DNA of 64,000 bases from Flavobacteriales bacterium (lineage in GTDB: Bacteria > Bacteroidota > Bacteroidia > Flavobacteriales > Schleiferiaceae). The notes beneath the pieces are model-generated. The model was given only the letters and a program-made list of their open reading frames with translations. It ran no database searches and was not told the origin of the DNA. The stretch lies in the NCBI GenBank assembly GCA_017795025.1, contig CP051243.1, forward strand, positions 620,001-684,000, in the 5' to 3' direction. Below, piece by piece: positions 18,780 to 28,404 of the stretch. Position 1 is the stretch's first letter, and every line of letters starts with the position of its first letter. Both the position numbers and the translations under genes were made by a program.

Positions 18780-19592
18780 CTAGATCCTGGAATAGCCATC
18801 TACGGCGCCGCGTACACTACCATGCTTCCGCAGTAACGCTTCTGCTTCCTCAGCCATAAGCCCGGTTTCCTGCATAACCATCCGTGTACCACGATCTACC
18901 AGCTTATTATTGTTCAATTGCATATCTACCATTTTATTTCCTCGAACACGTCCGAGCTTAATCATAATGGAGGTAGAAATCATATTGAGTACCAGCTTTT
19001 GAGCCGTTCCTGCTTTCATACGCGTAGATCCGGTAATAAACTCAGGGCCAACAACTACTTCGATTGGAATATCAGCTTGTTCCGCTAAGTTTGAGTTTTC
19101 ATTGCATACGATGCCTACAGTAAGTAAACCTTTTTCTCGAGCAGTCTTTAATCCACCAACCACATAGGGCGTAGTGCCACTCGCGGCAATGCCTAAGATA
19201 GTGTCATTACTTTTGGGTGCATATTCTTCAAGATCTCGCCAAGCACCGTCAATATCATCCTCAGCGTTTTCTACCGCCGTGCGAATAGCAGCATCACCTC
19301 CCGCAATGAGCCCGACTACCCAATCAGGATTTGCTCCAAATGTAGGGGGAAGCTCTGAAGCATCTACTACGCCTAATCTTCCGCTGGTTCCTGCTCCTAA
19401 ATAAAAGAGCCGACCGCCATTTTTCATTCGACCGACAATAGCGTCAACAGCCTTTTCAATTTGGGGGATTACCCGAGATACGGCGATAGGCACGCTGCGG
19501 TCTTCCGCATTGATGCCTTCCAAAATATCGAGGGTCGACATTTTATCGATATTATCGTACCGACTATCGGATTCTGTGGTCTTTAGGCTCAC
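18780..19592 (-). CDS. murQ: N-acetylmuramic acid 6-phosphate etherase
   Basis: 270 aa, slightly shorter than E. coli MurQ. It cleaves the lactyl ether of MurNAc-6-phosphate to GlcNAc-6-phosphate and D-lactate in cell-wall recycling. The SIS-domain phosphate loop YLGAGTSGRLG (64-74) and DASELPPTFG with Glu80 match the catalytic acid region, and Glu111 (NAEDD) matches the second essential acid. Further family blocks are GIAASGTTPYV and TGSTRMKAGTAQKL. No other recycling gene (anmK, nagZ, ampG) lies beside it. It is convergent with and directly abuts the small membrane protein gene. Confidence 0.94.
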   Translation of the reverse strand: MSLKTTESDSRYDNIDKMSTLDILEGINAEDRSVPIAVSRVIPQIEKAVDAIVGRMKNGGRLFYLGAGTSGRLGVVDASELPPTFGANPDWVVGLIAGGDAAIRTAVENAEDDIDGAWRDLEEYAPKSNDTILGIAASGTTPYVVGGLKTAREKGLLTVGIVCNENSNLAEQADIPIEVVVGPEFITGSTRMKAGTAQKLVLNMISTSIMIKLGRVRGNKMVDMQLNNNKLVDRGTRMVMQETGLMAEEAEALLRKHGSVRGAVDGYSRI

Positions 19593-19629
19593 GGTTTTTC
19601 GTAATTTAAAGCCCTAATCTGCTTTTTCA

Positions 19630-21093
19630 ATGCGCAAGGTACAATTGATTTTGGGCTTCTTACTCTTTTGCAGCCAAATTTGGGGGCAAGGTTTTGAGCG
19701 AAGCTTCTCGGTGAACAACGGAGAGTGGATTTCGGATTGCGATTCTTTAGGACCGGACTTATGGAAGCTTACCTTTAGCTCTTACCATGGCGGCTCAGGG
19801 CCTAATTACGGCATTGTTAGTCAGGCGATTTACGATAAATCAAGCAATTCTCTGGGCCCGACTAAGATCGTAGAGCGGCTTCATCAAGATAATCGCTATC
19901 GACTGCCTAGGCTAAACATATCTAGGTATAAAGGGGTGAGTTTAGACCTTTATGATGCCTATCCTTTCCTCAACGCTTCCTGGATTGACTTTAGAGACAC
20001 AGGCCAGCAGAAATTTGTGGACATTCCTAGGATGGCCGTTTCTTTTAATTGGCAATATTGTCGGGATACGGTTTTCGGCTTGTTTAATGATTTGGGCTAT
20101 AAAGATTGGAGCGATAATCGCTTGGGAAATGATACATTCTTCCTTTGCAGGATGATCCCTTATTCCCCAAACTTTGAGGTACTCGATACTTTTAAGCTTG
20201 AATTGGATTTAAAAAGCCCCGGTACTTTTTTAATGGCTTCTGATGCTCGCAGCTTCGAATACATCAATGACAGTCTGCATTATCATTACCGTAGAGGAAA
20301 GCCGCAAGCCGATACTTTTTATGTAGATACCAATGCCTTTTACGGAGCACCAAAAGCTCGTAATCAATACAATGCGCATTTTTCCAAAAATCATCGTTTG
20401 AATCTAAACTACCTACTGGGTAAGTTTCAAAAGATAGAGCATGATTCAGGTTATCGCCTAATCGAAACGCTGCGAGATGGCTCCACTTTGCTAAGAGATG
20501 ACGTGGTTTATCCCCATCATAAGATTGCTGTGCCGCGCAGCACCCCTTGGTATCCTCATAATTTGAAAATCAAGGACCAGGGCGATGGGATTTACACCTT
20601 TGCCTATCGGAGTACTCATTTTGATAGCGTGTATTTGGTTCGCACAGAAAATAAACAAATTGCAAGCCAGCGTCTTTTTCTTCGCCCGGCAAATTCAGAC
20701 TTTATTTTAGAGAATGTCCTCAGTTTTAAGGACGGCTCTTTTCTAATGCTAGGTAAGGTGAATTATGTTTATAATCCAGGATGGATGGAGGGCTATTCTA
20801 AGCCGCATTTGGTTTACATCGATAAAAATTGTTCCTACCAATGGATGGAAGAGGAAGATGCCTTTCAATTGCATTACGATGATGAGAATAGTCAACTGCG
20901 TATTTTTTATCCCGAGCTGGATGCAAACCTAAATTACCGCATTCTTGACGCTAAGGGACGAGTTTATAAGGAAGGGCAATCTCAACCAGTAAGCCCTATC
21001 GACCTCCCTCACTGGAGGACGGGGATTTATTATCTCCAGTTATGGGTTGAACAAGAATCCTATATTGGAACTAAACCCTTTTTAAAGAATTGA
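19630..21093 (+). CDS. tandem secreted paralog 1, T9SS-like C-terminus
   Basis: 487 aa. First of five consecutive related genes. The signal peptide ends at IWGQ and the mature protein starts GFERSFSV, the family's hallmark start. The body is beta-rich with many aromatic residues and no known catalytic motif. A shared block near 370 reads KDGSFLMLGKV. The last 70 residues (NYRILDAKGRVYKEG, then HWRTGIYYLQLW and a tail ending KPFLKN) resemble a T9SS type A sorting domain lacking the usual YPNP start. It is divergent from murQ by 37 bp. It is the most divergent member of the array together with paralog 2. Function unknown. Confidence 0.8.
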   Translation: MRKVQLILGFLLFCSQIWGQGFERSFSVNNGEWISDCDSLGPDLWKLTFSSYHGGSGPNYGIVSQAIYDKSSNSLGPTKIVERLHQDNRYRLPRLNISRYKGVSLDLYDAYPFLNASWIDFRDTGQQKFVDIPRMAVSFNWQYCRDTVFGLFNDLGYKDWSDNRLGNDTFFLCRMIPYSPNFEVLDTFKLELDLKSPGTFLMASDARSFEYINDSLHYHYRRGKPQADTFYVDTNAFYGAPKARNQYNAHFSKNHRLNLNYLLGKFQKIEHDSGYRLIETLRDGSTLLRDDVVYPHHKIAVPRSTPWYPHNLKIKDQGDGIYTFAYRSTHFDSVYLVRTENKQIASQRLFLRPANSDFILENVLSFKDGSFLMLGKVNYVYNPGWMEGYSKPHLVYIDKNCSYQWMEEEDAFQLHYDDENSQLRIFYPELDANLNYRILDAKGRVYKEGQSQPVSPIDLPHWRTGIYYLQLWVEQESYIGTKPFLKN

Positions 21094-21095
21094 GC

Positions 21096-22547
21096 ATGAG
21101 GTTAAAAGAAATTATCATATGCTTCATTCTTTCGAGCTCCTTTCTTTTTGGGCAGGGCTATGGTCGCATTGTGGGTAAGGACTTCGCAAACTCAATCGAC
21201 AGTTTAACCTATTTAGGGGATGGAAACTTCCGACTTCGATTCAGTTATGTTTGGCAAGGATCTGGTCCTGATCATGGTAGGGATTTTTACGCCATCTACA
21301 ATCCTGTTAAAGACAGCCTAGGTGTAAATCATATTATTAGTAGATGGAGCTCTGCTACACACGACTATAGCAGGTGGTCAATTAAGTTAAGTGAGACCAA
21401 CTTTTTATTTACACGTCAAGGGTGCTGTTCTATAGGACGCAGACAGGGTACTTCCATCCGCCATGTCGATTTAAGCCGCGATTATACATTGGAAGAATAT
21501 CATATGGCTTTTCAGAGTGGGTCCTTCGATCCTCTTTACTGCAATGATTCCATTTTTTTCCTGCGCAGCATTGATTCTACTCACTTGTTAACCAACCCTT
21601 ATAGACAGTTTAGCAATAATTCGCATAAGATATTGTGCTTTTATGATCTGGCTATGGATAGTCTGATGCCTTTGGATACCATCAATTTTGGAATCAACTT
21701 TAAAGCACCGGGAACGCTGCTATTCGATTCGGCTAATCAGCAATTCGAGTTACTCTACGATTCGCTGCAGTTCTTCTTTAAAAGGGGAGATACCCTGCCT
21801 CGACTTAGTCGCATTCATCGGGGTTCCTTCTGGCATGGAGGACGTTACCGGTCTTATTGGACGCATGGTGAAATGGAAACCCATACCGTAAATGAGTGGA
21901 GAAATCGCTATCTAAAAAATGATTCTTGCTGGACGGTAGAGGATACCCTTGGTTACCAGTGGGTTGAGCTTTGTATGGATCGCAATGGGCAGGTGAGGAT
22001 GAACATTCCGTTTGCAGCTCCAGAATTACCTTTTGAAGGATATCAAATTATTAGAGGAGGTAAGCTAATAAAAGGAAGTAAGTTTTATATAGCTTCTCAC
22101 GAGAGTAATGGCTCCATATATCTTCTGGAGTACAAGAATGATTCGCTAGTTCACGCAATGTACCTCAAGGAGAAACCTCACAATATGATAATCAATGATG
22201 TATATAAAAATGAGGATGGATCATTTTATTTAGTGGGTACTGTGACCCGCAGTGTGCCGATTTTTGTAAAGGTTGATGCGGATGGCAGCTATCAGTTGAA
22301 CGAAAAGGATAAAGAGATTTATTTCTTCCTGAGTCAGTATGGAAAGGTATTTCCATTTTTAGAGGAACCCTATTTAGATTATCGTTATCGATTAACAAAT
22401 AGTTCTGGAGCGACGATAAAAGAAGGAGAAATTATGGGTTGCGATGGTTTAGCTACTTACCTCTTAAGTCCTGGGTTATATAACGTTCAGTTATGGTATC
22501 AGAATAATGGGCAGTATCTAGGTCAAGGAAGATTTATAAAACCATGA
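21096..22547 (+). CDS. tandem secreted paralog 2, T9SS-like C-terminus
   Basis: 483 aa from the ATG at 21096, 2 bp after the previous stop; an in-frame TTG at 21090 would overlap that stop. The signal peptide ends at LFGQ and the mature start is GYGRIVGK. It carries the family block EDGSFYLVGTV near 370 and the C-terminal form YRLTNSSGATIKEG...SPGLYNVQLW, ending GRFIKP. It has a Cys pair (QGCCSIG) that the other members place differently. The stop overlaps the next ATG (ATGA), so the genes are translationally coupled. No known domain; probably a secreted surface protein. Confidence 0.8.
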   Translation: MRLKEIIICFILSSSFLFGQGYGRIVGKDFANSIDSLTYLGDGNFRLRFSYVWQGSGPDHGRDFYAIYNPVKDSLGVNHIISRWSSATHDYSRWSIKLSETNFLFTRQGCCSIGRRQGTSIRHVDLSRDYTLEEYHMAFQSGSFDPLYCNDSIFFLRSIDSTHLLTNPYRQFSNNSHKILCFYDLAMDSLMPLDTINFGINFKAPGTLLFDSANQQFELLYDSLQFFFKRGDTLPRLSRIHRGSFWHGGRYRSYWTHGEMETHTVNEWRNRYLKNDSCWTVEDTLGYQWVELCMDRNGQVRMNIPFAAPELPFEGYQIIRGGKLIKGSKFYIASHESNGSIYLLEYKNDSLVHAMYLKEKPHNMIINDVYKNEDGSFYLVGTVTRSVPIFVKVDADGSYQLNEKDKEIYFFLSQYGKVFPFLEEPYLDYRYRLTNSSGATIKEGEIMGCDGLATYLLSPGLYNVQLWYQNNGQYLGQGRFIKP

Positions 22548-24064
22548 TAAGAATGCCGCTAAGAATATTAAAAGGAAACTTGCTTTTCATTTTTGCTTTT
22601 ATCAGCTCTGGCATACTCGCTCAAGGGTTCGAGCGAACCCTCAATTTAGATACCCTCGATGGAAGGGTAACTAGTCTTAGAGTAGTCAATAACAATATTC
22701 TTGAGCTGGATGTTACGGTTTGCCGTTCGGGTCCGGGCCTAGATGGTTGTAGGTATTTAAAAACATGGTATTACATTAAAGAAGATAGTTTAGGGGCCCA
22801 GAGGAGCTATAGCAGTTCCTTTTTTGGAGGAAGGTCTGATCAGCTTTTGGTCAAAGACGAATTATGGTTAAACTTCTATCATGATAATACATCTTGCGGC
22901 GGTCGAAGCTTTCTCAATATGAGTGTTTTAAAGCTCGGGAATCAATCGGTCAAACTCCCTGATTATTATGACTGGACCTTTATTTCTGGAGCTTATAATG
23001 CCCTTTACCTAAATGACACGATTTATGCCTATCACGGACAGTCGGGCTGCATGGAGGACTCCCCAGGAATAAATGGGAACGATACTCTTTACTACTATTG
23101 GGTCGACATTGAGAAAGGCGAAATCAACTATTTAGACACCATTGCCTTAGGCTTTCCCATGTACCTTCCAGGAAGCTTAATTCACGATTCAACTACAGGG
23201 CAAAACGTGCTATTTTATGATAGTCTAAGGATATACCTTAAGCCTGCTCGTAGTTCCCCCGATTCTACTGTAGTGGATTCGAGCCTCTGGGAAATGCCTT
23301 TTGGAGACCACTGGTCTGGAAACATGGAAAGACACTATTGGGCCTTTACTTATAATCAAGGGGCCTATCGCAATCAGCGGGTAGTCTGGGACACATTGGG
23401 AGCCTATCGAGTGGATGTTTTCACGGATTGGTTTGGGAAATCAGGTCAAGTGGTATATCCCTTAGTTCCAGATTATCCAGATTATGAAGACATTGGGGTC
23501 CTCAAGATAAACCGCGAATCCGATTCGGTGCTTACTTATGGCATAATTGGAGCCCAAAGGTCAAGTCAGTCTATCGATTTATATCGTTTGGTTAATGAGA
23601 AAGTAGTAAAGCACAGTCGTTATGCAGCCCCGCCTGGAGTAACTTACTTTCTTAATAGTGTAACCAGCGATGCTGAGGGTAATTTTTACATCGCTGGAAA
23701 TCTTTCGTTAAGAGGGAACCGTAGCTATTGGTTTTATGACCCAGATGAATATGGCTTGTATAATATTCTATTGATAAAAGTAGATGCAAATGGTATGAGC
23801 CGAGATTACACCAAAGGTGATCCTTTTAGCCTACAGCAAGATCTGATTACGCGCGATGGCACCGCAATCAGTTTTAAAACCCAGGATCCCAATGAATTGG
23901 TTTCCTATCGATTATTAGATGTTTCGGGTCGGAGCTATGCCGCCGGAAGAACTTATTCAGGGGCTTTAATCAATACCTCCACATTAAAAAAAGGGCTCTA
24001 TTACCTTTCCTTGTGGGGGGAAGAAGGGAACTATATTGGACAACAAGCTTTTATAAAGAACTAG
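22544..24064 (+). CDS. tandem secreted paralog 3, T9SS-like C-terminus
   Basis: 506 aa. The ATG overlaps the previous TGA. After the leader (ending ILAQ) the mature start is GFERTLNLDTLDG. Together with paralogs 4 and 5 it forms the closer subgroup: they share INDS/VNNNILELD near the N-terminus, a CR(Y)LK(T/A)WY(Y/F)I block, YLNDTIYAYHG, LYYYWVD, a GQNVLFYDSL(R/K)IY strand and EGNFYIAGNL. The C-terminus (YRLLDVSGRSYAAG, KKGLYYLSLW, ending QAFIKN) is sorting-domain-like. Only 2 bp separate it from the next ATG. Function unknown. Confidence 0.8.
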   Translation: MIRMPLRILKGNLLFIFAFISSGILAQGFERTLNLDTLDGRVTSLRVVNNNILELDVTVCRSGPGLDGCRYLKTWYYIKEDSLGAQRSYSSSFFGGRSDQLLVKDELWLNFYHDNTSCGGRSFLNMSVLKLGNQSVKLPDYYDWTFISGAYNALYLNDTIYAYHGQSGCMEDSPGINGNDTLYYYWVDIEKGEINYLDTIALGFPMYLPGSLIHDSTTGQNVLFYDSLRIYLKPARSSPDSTVVDSSLWEMPFGDHWSGNMERHYWAFTYNQGAYRNQRVVWDTLGAYRVDVFTDWFGKSGQVVYPLVPDYPDYEDIGVLKINRESDSVLTYGIIGAQRSSQSIDLYRLVNEKVVKHSRYAAPPGVTYFLNSVTSDAEGNFYIAGNLSLRGNRSYWFYDPDEYGLYNILLIKVDANGMSRDYTKGDPFSLQQDLITRDGTAISFKTQDPNELVSYRLLDVSGRSYAAGRTYSGALINTSTLKKGLYYLSLWGEEGNYIGQQAFIKN

Positions 24065-24066
24065 AT

Positions 24067-25539
24067 ATGCGGTCATTTTTTCTCATCCTGTTTTTATTGC
24101 CTGAACTTTTTAGTTCTGGGCAAGGTTTTGAACGATTTCTATCCGATGAAATAAGAGTGGAAGTTACCGGAATGAAAATGATCAATGACTCCATTATAGA
24201 GTTGAATTTTCAGGGAAATGGGGGTATGGGAAGTGGTACTCGTTACTTGAAAGCATGGTATTTCATAAATCAGGATAGCTTAGGTACACTGTATACTTTT
24301 TTCGATGCTACTTTCCCGGGTTCTTATGATTTCATCCGTACAGAAGATGGTACGCTTTTAAATTACTATAATAATTCGCATGACTGTCGTAGCCAGTATT
24401 ACCTTAATATGCGGGTATTAGACTTTAATAATGCAGGTTACCACGATTTTCCTAAAGAAGCTCACCCTTTTATAGCGGGCTCTTACAATCACCTTTATCT
24501 AAATGATAGCCTTTTTGGCTACCATGGTAAGAATTTCTGTTATGAGCAGGGACACGACCTTAGCCAAAATAACAAGCTATACTATTATTACTACAATTAC
24601 CGCACGGGTTCTATTACTTATCTGGATACGATTAGTCTTCCTTTTACCATGCGCGAAGGTGCTAGTTTATTAAGGCATCCAAAAACAGGTCAGAACATTC
24701 TTTTTTACGATAGTTTGAAAATTTACATGAGTCCAGGAAGTTCTTCCTACGACTCCATTATTAGTGAACCCAGTATTTGGGTTAAAAATGGCGAGCGGTT
24801 GTATGCCAATAACTTGGATCGACATTATGCAAAGTTTACCTATAGCAGGGGACAAATACGTTTTTTCCGAGAGGTGCTTGATACGCTTGATGCCGAGTGG
24901 GTTACCCTAGTGGTAGACTGGTTCGACAGCCTGTATATCAAGCCGTTTCGCCGATTAGCTGGTTATGAAGACTATTGGCCAACTCAAGGCTCCGTAGTAC
25001 CTTGTTTAGAAGATTCCATTGATGTTTATAAACTGGACCAGAGCGAAAATTACAGTCAGCGTATATTGCTGCTAGCTCTTCGAAATGGGGAGCTTTTACA
25101 GGAAAGAACATTTATCCCTGGCCCCACGCGTACCATGCACATTAAAGGGATAGGAATGGATTCTCAGGGCAATTTTTACCTCGCGGGAATCTTGGTTGCC
25201 AGGCCCTATATTGGTCGTTACTATAATGACCCCAATCGAATGGGTTTTAAACGAAATGTTATAATTAAAATAGACTCCACGGGCTATAGTCGTGAAATGC
25301 CGAGTCAACCAAAAATGAGTTTACAAACTGGGCAAGATGCTATTAGTTTTAAGATTGATGATCCCTTCCAAGAGGTTGATTATCGAGTACTTGGCCTAGG
25401 AGGCAAGGTTTATAAAGAAGGAAGGGAAGTTTCAGGAGCATGGATTAGCATTAATAGCCTTAACAACGGTTTGTATTATTTTCAGGTATGGTCCAGCGAT
25501 GGTGCTTTGATAGGGCAAGAGCCTTTTGTAAAGAACTAG
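24067..25539 (+). CDS. tandem secreted paralog 4, T9SS-like C-terminus
   Basis: 490 aa from the ATG at 24067; a longer frame from 24013 would run 52 bases into paralog 3 and is unlikely. The leader ends SSGQ and the mature start is GFERFLSDEI. It keeps the subgroup blocks INDSIIELNF, YLNDSLFGYHG, LYYYYYN, GQNILFYDSLKIY and QGNFYLAGIL. The C-terminal domain ends GLYYFQVW...QEPFVKN. It differs by losing the Gly-Cys pair after the first long strand (GGMGSGTRYLK here versus GPGLDGCRYLK in paralog 3). It is 2 bp before paralog 5. Confidence 0.8.
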   Translation: MRSFFLILFLLPELFSSGQGFERFLSDEIRVEVTGMKMINDSIIELNFQGNGGMGSGTRYLKAWYFINQDSLGTLYTFFDATFPGSYDFIRTEDGTLLNYYNNSHDCRSQYYLNMRVLDFNNAGYHDFPKEAHPFIAGSYNHLYLNDSLFGYHGKNFCYEQGHDLSQNNKLYYYYYNYRTGSITYLDTISLPFTMREGASLLRHPKTGQNILFYDSLKIYMSPGSSSYDSIISEPSIWVKNGERLYANNLDRHYAKFTYSRGQIRFFREVLDTLDAEWVTLVVDWFDSLYIKPFRRLAGYEDYWPTQGSVVPCLEDSIDVYKLDQSENYSQRILLLALRNGELLQERTFIPGPTRTMHIKGIGMDSQGNFYLAGILVARPYIGRYYNDPNRMGFKRNVIIKIDSTGYSREMPSQPKMSLQTGQDAISFKIDDPFQEVDYRVLGLGGKVYKEGREVSGAWISINSLNNGLYYFQVWSSDGALIGQEPFVKN

Positions 25540-25541
25540 AT

Positions 25542-27038
25542 ATGCGTTCATTTTATCTCAAGTTATTTTTAATTACCGGACTCCTAACTTCTGCCCAAGG
25601 TTTTGAGCGAACGTTACCGCTTGAGGTAGTTGATGCCAAACCCCAGTCCATTAGGTTTATGAATGACAATATCCTAGAATTGGATTTTCAGAAATGTTAT
25701 TCTGGACCTGGTTTAGATGGTTGTATTGAATGTAAGGCCTATTACTACATTAAAGAGGATAGCTTAGGTGCTCTTAAGTCTTACTCTGAAACCCATTATG
25801 GTGGTTATTTTAATCAAGTTCTTTACCGCGACAGCATTTGGTTAACTTATGGTAATGATTATTCAGGTTGTGGAAGAAGAGCATGGATGAGATTCGAAGC
25901 CTTAGACCTAAATGATTGGGACTTTAAATATCCACAAGGAATCGATTTCCCTTATTCCACTGGGATTTATCAACATATTATAATTGATGATAGTATTTAT
26001 GGCTACCACGGAAAGCCGCTATGCAAGGGGATAAAAGATAATTTCTATCAAAATGATACACTTTATTACTACCGTATGGATTTATTTGAATCCAAAGTAG
26101 AATATCAGGATACCCTTATTTTACCCTTTACCATGTATTCTCCAGGCAGTGGTTATCACCTTGAATCTACTGGTCAGAATATTATTTTCTACGATTCCGC
26201 TTTAGTTTATCATAGCCCAGGTCGCTCTGTACCCGATTCTGTTGTGATTGATAGTACTATTTGGGGTGTTCTCGGGTGGAAGCCCAATCGGGGTAATTGG
26301 CTTCGACATTATCAGGCATTTACGCGTAGAAACGCCATTCCAAGGCATCACCAGACGTTTTGGGATACTTTAAATTATTATCAAGTGGATCGCTGGATAG
26401 ACATTATGGGAAATGAGGTGTATGAATATCTCCCTAAAATATCTGGATATCAGGATAGGGGTGATTATAAGTCATACCTTTTTAGTAGGCAGGGGGATAG
26501 TATAATTAACATTGGCATTTTTCCTTCCGAATCTTCGTGGCAGCGAATTGAACTTTTTAGAATAGTAAATGGAGCTGTAGTCAATCAGGTCTCTTATGTA
26601 GCTCCTACCAATAAAACATATAGCTTTCAAGCAATAAGTAGTGATAGCAAGGGTAACTTTTATTTAGCCGGGAACTTGAAAAAGAAAGGGAATAGGAGTT
26701 ACTGGTACCCCGATCTCAATTCTTGGGGCTCCTACAATGTATTGCTTCTTAAAATTGACGAACATGGCAACAGCCGTGACTTTAAACAAGAGGATCTCTT
26801 TAGCTTAAAAACATACCCGGATAGAAATTCTACTTTCTTTATGGAATTCAAATTCCGTAATCCACGCGAGTTAATGAACTATAAAATCATTGATGTAAGC
26901 GGTCGTACTTTTTGGGAAGGGACAGCCTTATCCGCAGATGTTTTAGATTTAAGTAACCTTGAAAAAGGGCTTTATTATTTCTTGCTTTGGGATTCGAAAG
27001 ATAACTACGTTGGGGAACAAGTGTTTCAAAGGCCCTAA
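25542..27038 (+). CDS. tandem secreted paralog 5, T9SS-like C-terminus
   Basis: 498 aa from the ATG at 25542, 2 bp after the previous stop. The leader ends TSAQ and the mature start is GFERTLPLEVVDA. It is closest to paralog 3: both have SGPGLDGC, VVDSSLW/VIDSTIW and GNRSYW(F/Y) blocks. It keeps KGNFYLAGNL and a C-terminus ending in GLYYFLLW...EQVFQRP. It ends the array. A weak 6-bp hairpin (27043-27060) follows the stop and may be the terminator. No known domain or catalytic motif; it is probably secreted through the T9SS like its relatives. Confidence 0.8.
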   Translation: MRSFYLKLFLITGLLTSAQGFERTLPLEVVDAKPQSIRFMNDNILELDFQKCYSGPGLDGCIECKAYYYIKEDSLGALKSYSETHYGGYFNQVLYRDSIWLTYGNDYSGCGRRAWMRFEALDLNDWDFKYPQGIDFPYSTGIYQHIIIDDSIYGYHGKPLCKGIKDNFYQNDTLYYYRMDLFESKVEYQDTLILPFTMYSPGSGYHLESTGQNIIFYDSALVYHSPGRSVPDSVVIDSTIWGVLGWKPNRGNWLRHYQAFTRRNAIPRHHQTFWDTLNYYQVDRWIDIMGNEVYEYLPKISGYQDRGDYKSYLFSRQGDSIINIGIFPSESSWQRIELFRIVNGAVVNQVSYVAPTNKTYSFQAISSDSKGNFYLAGNLKKKGNRSYWYPDLNSWGSYNVLLLKIDEHGNSRDFKQEDLFSLKTYPDRNSTFFMEFKFRNPRELMNYKIIDVSGRTFWEGTALSADVLDLSNLEKGLYYFLLWDSKDNYVGEQVFQRP

Positions 27039-27187
27039 TTTTAAAGGTCTTATTACCTTTTAGATGAATCCGACCCTTATAGTTCGATGATTTACCACAC
27101 GCATAATGGTTTAACTCGAAACCTCAAACCTAATTATAGAAGTATTTTTAAGAAACTAACTAGAAACTAAACCTCACCACCAGATAT

Positions 27188-28402
27188 CTACACCCGCTCC
27201 AATAAAGCCATATAAAAACCATCACTCCATTGTGATGGGTTTACGCGTTTCTGATGATGGAGCTTAAACTCGGGATGTTGGGCTAAAAACCGTTCTACCT
27301 GATCCTCATTCTCCGATCGTAAAATGCTGCAAGTCGCGTAAACCATTTTACCACCTTTCTTGAGCATTTTCGAATAATCCTCTAAAATATCTGCTTGTAT
27401 CTTCCGCACCCGGTCGAGGTGCTCGGGCTTAAGCTTCCACTTGGTATCAGGATTGCGTTTTACCACTCCCGTACCAGAGCAGGGAACATCCAATAGCAGT
27501 CGGTCTGCCGAATCTTGTAAGCGTTTGATGCTTTTGGCATTCTCGATCGGACGGGTCTCAATATTGTGAACGCCATTGCGACGGGCGCGCTTTTGCAGCT
27601 CTTTCAGCTTCCAAGCTTCCACATCCATAGCGATAATCTGACCTTTATTTTCCATTAGGGCCGCAAGGTGTAAGGATTTACCTCCGGCACCAGCGCAAGC
27701 ATCAATCACGCGCATGCCAGGTTTAACCTCTAAAAAAGGAGCAATCATCTGACTGCCGCCATCTTGCACCTCGAAATAGCCCGCCTGAAAACTGGGCAAG
27801 CGAAAAGTATTCTTACGCTTCTCCAAAACAATCCCCACCTCATTCGCCTCTAGCGGCTTGGCCGAACAGTTTTCATCAGCCAACTGTTTTAATAGGGCCG
27901 AGCGATTGGTTTTAAGGGTATTGGTGCGTAGGAATACATCGGCCGGAATATTAGAAGCATGTGCAATTTCGGGCCAGGCCTCACCTAACTCCGATTCGGC
28001 TAGTTCGGCTAACCAATCGGGCCAACTTTCGCGTACGGCTAAATGGCTTTCTAGTTCTTTAAAGCGAGCTTCGATATCAATACCTCTTACCGTATCAAAT
28101 TGCGACCAATCCTCGGGAAGATGATAACCTTGCCATTGCCACCAAATGCCAAATAATCGATAAAGTTCCTTGCGCTTTAAGCTGGGTTCTTTGCCATAAA
28201 GCTCCCAAAGTAAACGCCACCAACGAACCATTTCATAGGTGCTTTCGGCAATAAAACCCCGATCGCGAGCGCCCCATTTAGGGTTGCGCTTTAAAATGCG
28301 TTCAATAACCTTATCGGCGTAATAGCCCTTGCCAAAGGCTGTTTCCAGCGCTTCGATAACGGCCGCAACCAAATTTTTATGTAAACGTGGACCTTGTTCC
28401 AA
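27188..28402 (-). CDS. RsmB/NOP-family RNA cytosine-5 methyltransferase
   Basis: 404 aa. A NusB-like helical N-terminus is followed by a Rossmann methyltransferase domain: SAM motif I DACAGAGGKS (234-243), motif IV DVPCSGTG with Cys308, and motif VI YATCSI with the catalytic Cys358. The two-cysteine mechanism forms m5C in RNA, in E. coli RsmB at C967 of 16S rRNA. The exact target cannot be assigned from sequence; RsmB and RsmF relatives share these motifs. The gene lies 2 bp downstream of the fused E1 gene in the same direction, so they may be co-transcribed. Confidence 0.92.
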   Translation of the reverse strand: MEQGPRLHKNLVAAVIEALETAFGKGYYADKVIERILKRNPKWGARDRGFIAESTYEMVRWWRLLWELYGKEPSLKRKELYRLFGIWWQWQGYHLPEDWSQFDTVRGIDIEARFKELESHLAVRESWPDWLAELAESELGEAWPEIAHASNIPADVFLRTNTLKTNRSALLKQLADENCSAKPLEANEVGIVLEKRKNTFRLPSFQAGYFEVQDGGSQMIAPFLEVKPGMRVIDACAGAGGKSLHLAALMENKGQIIAMDVEAWKLKELQKRARRNGVHNIETRPIENAKSIKRLQDSADRLLLDVPCSGTGVVKRNPDTKWKLKPEHLDRVRKIQADILEDYSKMLKKGGKMVYATCSILRSENEDQVERFLAQHPEFKLHHQKRVNPSQWSDGFYMALLERV

Positions 28403-28404
28403 AC

